This document shows, one piece after another, positions 7,598 to 14,781 of a stretch of DNA of 64,000 bases. Position 1 is the first letter of the stretch; each line of letters begins with the position of its first letter. The stretch comes from Pseudonocardia sp. T1-2H (GTDB lineage Bacteria > Actinomycetota > Actinomycetes > Mycobacteriales > Pseudonocardiaceae), in NCBI RefSeq assembly GCF_038039215.1, contig NZ_JBBPCL010000001.1, positions 124,001 to 188,000 on the forward strand, given 5' to 3'. Position numbers and translations under genes: made by a program. The notes beneath the pieces are model-generated. The model was not told the origin of the DNA. It was given only the letters and a program-made list of their open reading frames with translations, and searched no databases.

Positions 7598-8533
7598 CTA
7601 CCCGACGTCCGCGGACGCCGTCGCGGGGGGCGCCTTCTCCGTCCGCACCCTCGCCGGGCGCGGGACGAGGGTCAGCAGGCTGGCCTCCGGCGGACAGGCG
7701 AAGCGCACCGGGGCGAACGGCGAGGTGCCCAGGCCGGCGGAGACGTGCAGGTGCATGTGGGCGCCCCAACGCGAGACGCCGCGGGCCCGGGAGCGGTCGA
7801 TGCCGCAGTTCGTGACCAGGGCGCCGTAGCCGGGCAGGCGGAGCTGGCCGCCGTGCGTGTGACCGGCGAGGACGAGGTCGTAGCCGTCCGCGGCGAAGGA
7901 GTCCAGCACGCGCGGCTCGGGGGAGTGGGTGAGGCCGAGGCGCAGGTCCGCGGTGATCGGGCCGGAGACGCCGTCGTAGCGGTCCAGGGCGAGGTGCGGG
8001 TCGTCGACGCCGGAGACGCCGACCCGCACCCCGTCGAGGTCCAGGAACACGCGCTGGTGCGTCGCGTCCTGCCAGCCGTGCTCGGCGAACGCCGCGCGCA
8101 GGTCCCGCCACGGCAGCGGCTCGCCGTGGATGCGGCGTTCGCTCGGGCGCAGGTAGCGCATCGGGTTCTTCGGGGTGGGGCCGAAGTAGTCGTTGCTGCC
8201 GAACACGAACAGGCCGGGCTTCTCCAGCAGCGACCCCAGCGCGGTGAGGACGCCGGGGACGGCCTTCGGGTGCGCCAGGTTGTCCCCGGTGTTGACGACG
8301 AGGTCCGGCTCGAGCGACGCCAGCTCCGACACCCAGCGCTTCTTGCTCTCCTGGCCGGGCGTGAGGTGCAGGTCCGAGACGTGCAGGATCCGCAGGGGAC
8401 GCGTGCCCGGCGGGAGCACGGGCACCGTGGCCTCGCGCAGGGTCCACCGCCGCCGCTCGTACCCGGCTGCGTACGCGACCGTCGCCGCCCCCGTGGTGGT
8501 GGCGCCCAGCGCCACCCGTGCCCAGCTGTTCAC
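7598..8533 (-). CDS. Metallophosphoesterase (YkuE-like)
   Basis: 311 aa from GTG 8533. An N-terminal hydrophobic segment (about 8-24) suggests membrane anchoring. The calcineurin-like dinuclear metal site is complete: HVSDLHL near residue 50, NTGDN near 81, GSND near 112, and AGHTHGGQLRLPGYG near 222. The family includes actinobacterial membrane-bound phosphoesterases and UDP-diacylglucosamine hydrolase-like YkuE; the substrate is unknown. It is divergent from yqeY with only 45 bp between start codons, and TACCCT lies 7 nt upstream of GTG (leaderless). Confidence 0.88.
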   Translation of the reverse strand: MNSWARVALGATTTGAATVAYAAGYERRRWTLREATVPVLPPGTRPLRILHVSDLHLTPGQESKKRWVSELASLEPDLVVNTGDNLAHPKAVPGVLTALGSLLEKPGLFVFGSNDYFGPTPKNPMRYLRPSERRIHGEPLPWRDLRAAFAEHGWQDATHQRVFLDLDGVRVGVSGVDDPHLALDRYDGVSGPITADLRLGLTHSPEPRVLDSFAADGYDLVLAGHTHGGQLRLPGYGALVTNCGIDRSRARGVSRWGAHMHLHVSAGLGTSPFAPVRFACPPEASLLTLVPRPARVRTEKAPPATASADVG

Positions 8534-8540
8534 GAACGCC

Positions 8541-8570
8541 AGGGTACGTCGCGGCCCGGTGGACTACCGT
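8541..8570. promoter_or_regulatory. Back-to-back leaderless promoters
   Basis: Two -10 elements face outward in the 45-bp gap between start codons. TACCCT (minus strand, 8541-8546) is 7 nt before GTG 8533, and TACCGT (plus, 8565-8570) is 8 nt before GTG 8579. Both fit the actinobacterial leaderless TANNNT-N7/8-GTG arrangement, so the two polymerase sites must overlap. Confidence 0.6.
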
Positions 8571-8578
8571 CTGCGTCC

Positions 8579-9049
8579 GTGAGCGCCTTGAAGGACCAGC
8601 TGCGGACCGACCTGACGGCCGCGATGAAGAGCCGCGACGAGCTGGTGAAGTCCACCCTGCGGATGACCTTGACCGCGATCGGCAACGCCGAGGTCGCGGG
8701 CACCGAGGCCCGCCAGCTCGACGACGCCGAGGTGCTGAAGGTCATCTCCAAGGAGGCCAAGAAGCGGGCCGAGTCCGCCGAGGCCTTCGCCGCCGCGGGC
8801 CGCGACGAGCTCGCCGCGCAGGAGCGGGCCGAGGGCGAGGTCCTCGCCCGCTACCTGCCCACCCAGCTCACCGACGACGAGCTGGCCGCGATCGCCGAGC
8901 AGGCCGTCGCGGACGTCACCGCGGAGACCGGGGAGAAGCCCGGGCCGCGGCAGATGGGCGTGGTCATGAAGAAGGCCACCGCCGCCGCCGAGGGGCGCGC
9001 CGAGGGCGGCCGGGTGGCGGCGGCGGTGAAGAAGCTGCTGGTCGGCTGA
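8579..9049 (+). CDS. GatB/YqeY domain protein
   Basis: 156 aa from GTG 8579. This is the full-length YqeY family, related to the tRNA-binding tail of GatB: LKDQLRTDLTAAMKSRDE at the start, TLRMTLTAIGNAEV, then AEGEVLARYLPTQL and the Gly-rich GPRQMGVVMKKA typical of the C-terminal subdomain. The role is thought to relate to tRNA-dependent amidotransferase function but is not settled. It is a single gene ended by the hairpin at 9077-9116. Confidence 0.92.
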   Translation: MSALKDQLRTDLTAAMKSRDELVKSTLRMTLTAIGNAEVAGTEARQLDDAEVLKVISKEAKKRAESAEAFAAAGRDELAAQERAEGEVLARYLPTQLTDDELAAIAEQAVADVTAETGEKPGPRQMGVVMKKATAAAEGRAEGGRVAAAVKKLLVG

Positions 9050-9076
9050 ACCTGTTCAACCAGGTCGGCCCGGGTC

Positions 9077-9116
9077 GTGCGCGAGAAACCTCGTTCTGGC
9101 GAGGTTTCCCGCGCAC
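9077..9116. terminator. Bidirectional terminator yqeY/topA
   Basis: 17-bp arms GTGCGCGAGAAACCTCG (9077-9093) and CGAGGTTTCCCGCGCAC (9100-9116) with one mismatch and a 6-nt loop. It lies exactly between the convergent stops of yqeY (9049) and topA (9123). Confidence 0.85.
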
Positions 9117-9122
9117 AGGCCC

Positions 9123-12008
9123 CTACTTCGTGGTCTTCCGCTTCGAGACGGTGCGCGTCGTCGTCTTCGGCGGGGTCTTGCGGGCCGCCGCGGGCTTCTT
9201 CGCGGCCGCCTTCTTCGGCGGGGCCTTGAGGCGACGTTCGGCGAGCAGCTCCGAGGCGCGCTCATCGGTGATCTCCTCGACCGAGTCCCCCTTGCGCAGC
9301 GACGCGTTCGTCTCGCCGTCGGTGACGTACGGGCCGAACCGGCCGTCCTTGATCACCATCGGCTTGTCGGTGGCCGGGTCCTTGCCCAGCTCGCGCAGCG
9401 GCGGGGTCTTCGCCGCGGACCCGCGGCCGCGCTGCTTCGGCTGCTTGTAGATCTCCAGCGCCTCGTCGAGCGTGACCGTGAACAGCTGGTCCTCCGACGT
9501 GAGCGACCGGGAGTCCGTGCCCTTCTTCAGGTACGGGCCGTAGCGGCCGTTCTGCGCGGTGATCTCGTCCCCGCTGTCCGGGTCCTTGCCGACGAGCCGC
9601 GGCAGCGACAGCAGCTTGAGCGCGTCCTCGAGGGTCAACGACTCGACGGACATGCTCTTGAACAGCGAGCCCGTGCGCGGCTTGGCCTTGGCCTTCTTCG
9701 CCGCGGCCGCCTCCTCCTCGGAGAGCAGTTCGGTGACGTACGGGCCGAACCGGCCCTCCTTGGCGACGATCTCGTGCCCGGTCACCGGGTCCGTGCCGAG
9801 CGTGCGGCCCTCCTGCGGCACCGAGAACAGCTGCTCGGCGATCTCCGCGGTGAGCTCGTCCGGGGGCAGGTCCTCGGGCAGGTTCGCGCGCTGCGTCTTC
9901 GGCTTGCCCTCGTCGTCGGTCTCGCCGGTGGCCCGCTCCATGTACGGGCCGTAGCGCCCGACGCGGACCACGACGTCGCGGCCCTCGGCGTCGGTGAACA
10001 GCGGGATCGAGTTGATCGTGCGGGCATCGATCTCCTCGAGGTTCACCCCGACCAGCTTCTTCAGCCCGCCGGCGCGCGCCACCGAGCCCTCGGCGCTGGC
10101 CCCGTCGCCGAAGTAGAAGCCGTTCAGCCAGGCGTTGCGGGTGAAGTTGCCCGACGCGATGGAGTCCAGCTCGTCCTCCATGGCGGCGGTGAAGTCGTAG
10201 TCCACCAGCCGGCCGAAGTGGTGCTCGAGCAGCCCGACCACCGAGAAGGCGACCCACGACGGGACGAGCGCGGAGCCCTTCTTCCAGACGTAGCCGCGGT
10301 CCTGGATGGTCTTGATGATCGACGCGTACGTCGACGGCCGGCCGATACCCAGCTCCTCGAGCTGCTTGACCAGGCTCGGCTCGGTGAAGCGGGCCGGCGG
10401 GTTGGTCGAGTGGCCCTCGGGGATGAGCTCGGCAGCGGTGATGACCTGGCCCTCGGTGAGCTCCGGGAGCCGGGACTCGGCGTCGTCCGCCTGGCCGCCG
10501 GTCTGGTCGTCGACCGTCTCGACGTAGGCCTTCAGGAAGCCCGGGAACGTGATCGTCCGGCCGGAGGTGGCGAACACGACGTCCTCGCCGGTCGCCGCGC
10601 TGCCGTTGATCCGGATGCTGACCGTGGTGCCGCGCGCGTCGGCCATCTGCGAGGCGACGGTGCGCTGCCAGATCAGCTCGTAGAGCCGGAAGTCGTCCCC
10701 GTCGACCTCGCGGGCGATCTCGCCCGGGGTCCGGAACGTCTCGCCGGCCGGGCGGATGGCCTCGTGGGCCTCCTGCGCGTTCTTGACCTTCCGCGTGTAC
10801 TGCCGCGGCGCGGACGGGACGTAGGAGTCCCCGTACAGCTCGCGGGCCTGGGCGCGGGCGGCTGCGATCGCGGACTCGGACAGCGTGGTCGAGTCCGTAC
10901 GCATGTAGGTGATGTAGCCGTTCTCGTACAGCCGCTGCGCGCCGCGCATCGTGCGCTCGGCGGAGAACCGGAGTTTGCGGCCGGCCTCCTGCTGCAGCGT
11001 CGAGGTCATGAACGGGGCGTACGGCTTGCGGGAGTACGGCTTCGACTCGACGGACGCGACGGTCAGGTCCCGGCCCTCGAGGGACTCCGACAGCCGGCGA
11101 GCACTCGCCTCGTCGAGGACGCGGACCTCGTCGTTCTTCAGCCGGCCGTCCGGTCCGAAGTCCCGGCCGGTCGCGACGCGGCTGCCGTCGACGCTGACCA
11201 GGCGCGAGCCGAACTGGCGCGGCGTGGCCTCGGCACCGGCGTCCATGGTCGCGGCGATGTCCCAGTAGCCGGCGGAGACGAACGCCATCCGCTCCCGCTC
11301 GCGCTGCACGATCAGCCGGGTCGCCACGGACTGCACGCGGCCCGCCGACAGCCTCGGCATGACCTTCTTCCACAGCACGGGGGAGACCTCGTAGCCGTAG
11401 AGCCGGTCCAGGATGCGCCGCGTCTCCTGCGCGTCGACGAGGTCCTGGTCCAGGTCCCGCAGGTTCTCCGCGGCGGCCTGGATCGCCGTCTCGGTGATCT
11501 CGTGGAAGACCATCCGGCGCACGGGGACGGTCGGGCGCAGGGTGTCCAGCAGGTGCCAGGCGATCGCCTCGCCCTCCCGGTCCGGGTCCGTCGCGAGGAG
11601 GAGCTCGTCGACGCCCTTGAGCAGGTCCTTGAGCTCGGCGACCTTGCCCCTCTTCTCCGGCGTCACGATGTAGAGGGGGTGGAACTGGTTGTCGACGTCC
11701 ACGCCGAGCCTCGCCCAGCTCTCGCCCTTGTACTTGGCGGGGACGTCCGCGGCGCCGCGCGGCAGGTCCCGGATGTGCCCGACGGAGGACTCGACGACGT
11801 AGTCGTTGCCCAGGTACGGGGCGATCTTCTTGGCCTTGGTTGGCGACTCCACGATCACGAGCCTGCGCGTCGGACGCCCGGTGTCCGTGGACGCGGGCGT
11901 GCCGGTGCGGCGGCCACCACGGGCCGCTCGGGTGCGCTTCGGGGCAGCTGCCACGACGCCGTCGGCGCTCGTGTCGCTGTCCTCGGAGCTCGTCGTTCGG
12001 GTTGCCAC
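9123..12008 (-). CDS. topA: DNA topoisomerase I
   Basis: 961 aa from GTG 12008. A TOPRIM domain begins RRLVIVESPTKAKKI at residue 48 with DPDREGEAIAWHL at 141-153. The active-site tyrosine is Y368 in GYITYMRTDST. Like other actinobacterial TopA it lacks tetra-Cys zinc fingers and instead has four C-terminal repeats with GR(Y/F)GPY(M/V/L) (near residues 675, 730, 810, 885) and a Lys/Ala/Pro-rich tail that helps bind DNA. It relaxes negative supercoils and is essential in mycobacteria. The gene order with the upstream ORF is the mycobacterial one. Confidence 0.98.
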   Translation of the reverse strand: MATRTTSSEDSDTSADGVVAAAPKRTRAARGGRRTGTPASTDTGRPTRRLVIVESPTKAKKIAPYLGNDYVVESSVGHIRDLPRGAADVPAKYKGESWARLGVDVDNQFHPLYIVTPEKRGKVAELKDLLKGVDELLLATDPDREGEAIAWHLLDTLRPTVPVRRMVFHEITETAIQAAAENLRDLDQDLVDAQETRRILDRLYGYEVSPVLWKKVMPRLSAGRVQSVATRLIVQRERERMAFVSAGYWDIAATMDAGAEATPRQFGSRLVSVDGSRVATGRDFGPDGRLKNDEVRVLDEASARRLSESLEGRDLTVASVESKPYSRKPYAPFMTSTLQQEAGRKLRFSAERTMRGAQRLYENGYITYMRTDSTTLSESAIAAARAQARELYGDSYVPSAPRQYTRKVKNAQEAHEAIRPAGETFRTPGEIAREVDGDDFRLYELIWQRTVASQMADARGTTVSIRINGSAATGEDVVFATSGRTITFPGFLKAYVETVDDQTGGQADDAESRLPELTEGQVITAAELIPEGHSTNPPARFTEPSLVKQLEELGIGRPSTYASIIKTIQDRGYVWKKGSALVPSWVAFSVVGLLEHHFGRLVDYDFTAAMEDELDSIASGNFTRNAWLNGFYFGDGASAEGSVARAGGLKKLVGVNLEEIDARTINSIPLFTDAEGRDVVVRVGRYGPYMERATGETDDEGKPKTQRANLPEDLPPDELTAEIAEQLFSVPQEGRTLGTDPVTGHEIVAKEGRFGPYVTELLSEEEAAAAKKAKAKPRTGSLFKSMSVESLTLEDALKLLSLPRLVGKDPDSGDEITAQNGRYGPYLKKGTDSRSLTSEDQLFTVTLDEALEIYKQPKQRGRGSAAKTPPLRELGKDPATDKPMVIKDGRFGPYVTDGETNASLRKGDSVEEITDERASELLAERRLKAPPKKAAAKKPAAARKTPPKTTTRTVSKRKTTK

Positions 12009-12196
12009 CTGGTCCTACTCCATCCCTCCGGGTGCGCCGCCGTCCGGCTCGCACCCGCCGTTCGGACCCGTTCCGATACGGATCCGCCAGTATCCCCGAA
12101 CCGGGGACCTCGGCCGCCACGGTCGCACACCGACGCTGTGTATCGCATCGGTCACACCGTGAGCGGAACGTGACGAGCGGGAGCGTAACCGGCGCG

Positions 12197-13323
12197 TCAA
12201 GCGATGTTCCGCCCCCAGTACCTGGGCCATTCGGCGGCCGGGACGCCCCGGGGGGTGCCCCGACGAACTCGGCGAGCCGCTGTATGCGGCGTGTTCCACT
12301 GATCCGCAACGCCGGCCCGGCGGCCCGGCATTCCCGCGGTGCGGGTGGCGGGACGCCGGCCCCGTCGAGGTCCGGGACGTGGAGGGCTGTCGCGTCCGGC
12401 GCGACGACGCCGTACCCGGCCGGCTCCGGCCCACGGGCTCGGACCGCGACGGGCCGGGGCCTGCCGGGCGCCGCCCGGTCCGGGCGCGGGGCGGGCGAGC
12501 CGCCGCCGATGACGGTTCCCGACTCGTCCTCGTCGATCGGCCAGTCCTCCGCCGACCAGTGATCCTCGGCCCAGTCCTCCTCCGGCCAGTCACCGTCGGT
12601 CCAGCCGGAGCCGGGTCTGTGCGCGGGGTCGCGATCGGCGAGGTACCGGCGGATCGGCGGCCGGCCGCCGTCGTCCGGGTGCTCCTCGGGGTTCCCGTCG
12701 CGGGCCGGGTGCTCATCGTGCGGCGTGAGCCCGGGCAGAGTGACGGAACCGGATCCCGCGCCGGCCGCCACGGCGAGCCCGGGGCTCTGGAGCGGCAGCG
12801 GGCCGAGTGTGCCGTGCCGAGCACAGGGCCGCGTGCCCCCGCAGCTCGGGGAACCCACCCGGGCCGGCGGCAACCCGACCCGGGTGGCGGCGGCGATGAG
12901 CCGCTCGTGGGTCCAGGGCGCGTCCGGGTCGAGCAGCAGCAGGTAGCCGCCCCGATCGTCCGCCAGACCCGCGGCGAGGCTCCACAGCCTCAGCAGCGTG
13001 CCGTCGAGCTGCAGGTCCGGCGGCACGACCTTGCGCCCGTCCGGCCCGGTCCACGCGGCGGCGAGCTCCGCGAGGTCCCGGCGGTAGGTGGTGCGGAGCT
13101 CCGGGCTGCCGCACGGGGCGACGCCGACCTCGAGCGGGATCGACCGCGCTGTGGCCTCGGCACGCAGCACCGGCACCCGGGACTCGTCCGCCACGACGAC
13201 GCTCAGCCGGGCCGTGTCACCCGCGCCGAACCGGCTGATCCGCCCCGGACCGCACAGCAACCCGGCCAGGTCCCCGAGCCCGGCCGGCCTGGCGTCGGAG
13301 GAGAAGAGGGACAGCTGCGCCAC
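12197..13323 (-). CDS. Conserved protein upstream of topA (Rv3647c-like), frameshifted
   Basis: Starts at GTG 13323 (MAQLSLFSSDARPAGLGDLA), with TATCGT 7 nt upstream, a leaderless start. The conserved N-terminal domain (about 1-160) and the C-terminal ALRISGTRRIQRLAEF block flank an extra acidic, Trp-rich insert (about 205-260, with DWPEEDWAEDHW). In the current sequence the frame runs on into topA. A single missing base in the C6/G run at 12246-12255 would instead give the expected ending GVPAAEWP and a stop at 12197-12199. Rv3647c homology is by memory and synteny. Function unknown. Confidence 0.75.
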
Positions 13324-13399
13324 AGGCGCGACGATAGAACATGCGTTCGATCTCCGGGAGTGGGACGCGCCGGGCGGTCGTGAAGATCAGCCGGGCGGG

Positions 13400-14002
13400 T
13401 CAGCCGGGAGGGGCGAGGGACTGCAGTTTCTGGCAGTTCGCCGCCTGCCCGGCCGCCTTGTCCAGGCGCGGGGAGGCCTTGATGTTCCCGATCGCGTCGG
13501 GGGCGGAGACCTCGTTGAGGCTCTTCTCGGCCTCGGTCAGGGCCGCCTGGAAGGAGGCGATGTCGTTCGGGTTCGCCGCATCGACCTTGGCCTTGGCGCC
13601 CCCGACGTCGCCCTCCAGCTTCTTCAGGCCGTCGCTGATGGTCGTGGCGGTCTCGTCTCCGCCGCTGACCGGGGACCGCCCGACCGCGCCCAGCTGCGCC
13701 TGGCTCTGCTGCAGGCCGGTGACGGTGGAGCCGAGGTAGTCCGAGAGCCGCTGCTTGATCGTCGGCAGGTCCAGCCGGCCGGCGAAGTCCGGCGCGCTGA
13801 GCGCCGGGGTGGTGTAGGTGAGGACGGCGCCGCAGACCTTGTCGACCCAGGCGACGGGATCGCTGCCCGGCCCCTCGGTGGGCTGGGGCGCGGGGTCCGC
13901 GGCGGGAACCCCGGCGACGACGGACGAGCAGCCGCCGCCGAACAGCAGCGCGCCGACGACGGCGGCCACGGCGACCCGGGACGGGCGCGGCGTCAGCGGC
14001 AC
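13400..14002 (-). CDS. Lipoprotein, paralogue 1
   Basis: 200 aa from GTG 14002, with AGGAGG well placed upstream. The signal peptide ends in a lipobox LFGGGC, so it is anchored on the outer face of the membrane. The mature part has DPVAWVDKVCGAVL, then a helical region with GRSPVSGGDETATTI, and a second Cys near the end (AANCQKL). The same pattern recurs in the next gene, so the two are tandem paralogues. No function is assigned; helical lipoproteins of this type are common in this phylum. Confidence 0.8.
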   Translation of the reverse strand: MPLTPRPSRVAVAAVVGALLFGGGCSSVVAGVPAADPAPQPTEGPGSDPVAWVDKVCGAVLTYTTPALSAPDFAGRLDLPTIKQRLSDYLGSTVTGLQQSQAQLGAVGRSPVSGGDETATTISDGLKKLEGDVGGAKAKVDAANPNDIASFQAALTEAEKSLNEVSAPDAIGNIKASPRLDKAAGQAANCQKLQSLAPPG

Positions 14003-14071
14003 GGACCGCCTCCTGTCTCCTCGCGGCGCCCCGGCCGGGCCGGGGCGCATTATCACTACGACGGCCCGACC

Positions 14072-14668
14072 CTATACGGGGCGCGCCGTGAGGGTCTGCA
14101 CGTCAGCCGCCGGGGCCTTCTGGCGGGGCCTCCCCGAGCCGCTCACAGGCGGGGGCCCGACCGGCCGCGGCGCTGAGCCGGGAGTCCCCCGCAGGTCGTC
14201 GGCGGTGGGGATGTGCAGCTGGTCCAGCGGCGCGAGGGCGGCGGGCAGGCCGCCGCGGATCGCGTCCACGTCGGTGGTGCCGAGGGCGTCGACGGCGGCC
14301 CGGGCGCTGCGGAACGCCTCGCGGTACTGCCGGAGCCGGTCGCCCAACCCGGTCACCGCGTCGTCCCCGCCGGCGACGGGGGAGGGGCCGAGCCGCCCGA
14401 GGCCCGAGGCCGTGGCGTCGAGCGCCGTGAGGGTCGTGTCGAGGTAGCGGCGCAGCTCCCGGGCCTGCGTGAGCGGATCGGCCGTCGCGGTGGGCGTGGA
14501 GCGGACCGCCTCGAGGAAGGAGTGAGTGGTGTCGCAGAGCCGGCCGGTCCACGCCACGGCGTCGTCCTGCGGGTTCGCTGCGCAGCCGGCGACACCGAGG
14601 GCGAGCACGGCCGCGGCGGTGGCCGGCAGCCGGCGGCGCCGCACCCGGCTTCCCACCCCGCTGCCCAC
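14072..14668 (-). CDS. Lipoprotein, paralogue 2
   Basis: Up to 198 aa; GTG 14668, 14656 or 14644 are possible starts, none with a clear ribosome binding site. The lipobox is LGVAGC. It shares with the neighbour the segments DDAVAWTGRLCDTTHSF and GPSPVAGGDDAVTGLGDRL and the helical layout, then ends with a Pro-rich tail. It sits between hppA and paralogue 1, all on the minus strand. The substrate or partner is unknown. Confidence 0.75.
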   Translation of the reverse strand: MGSGVGSRVRRRRLPATAAAVLALGVAGCAANPQDDAVAWTGRLCDTTHSFLEAVRSTPTATADPLTQARELRRYLDTTLTALDATASGLGRLGPSPVAGGDDAVTGLGDRLRQYREAFRSARAAVDALGTTDVDAIRGGLPAALAPLDQLHIPTADDLRGTPGSAPRPVGPPPVSGSGRPRQKAPAADVQTLTARPV

Positions 14669-14694
14669 CCGCGGACCGTAGCGGCCCGGAACGG

Positions 14695-14735
14695 CGAGAG
14701 GCCGCCCGCCCCGGAGGGGGACGGACGGCCTCTCG
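14695..14735 (-). terminator. Terminator of hppA
   Basis: Perfect 10-bp arms CGAGAGGCCG (14695-14704) and CGGCCTCTCG (14726-14735), placed 47 bp after the hppA stop and upstream of the paralogue-2 lipoprotein start. Confidence 0.75.
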
Positions 14736-14781
14736 ACACCGCTCCGATCTGCCACGCCGGCGGTGCCGGCGCTGCAGGGCA

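Noticed and set aside
9774..12173. 799-codon plus-strand frame over topA
   Set aside because: Antisense shadow without ribosome binding site or family match.
9262..13323. 1,353-codon open frame spanning topA in another frame
   Set aside because: Only its first 380 codons are real; the rest is a shadow of topA opened by GC bias and by the missing base near 12250.
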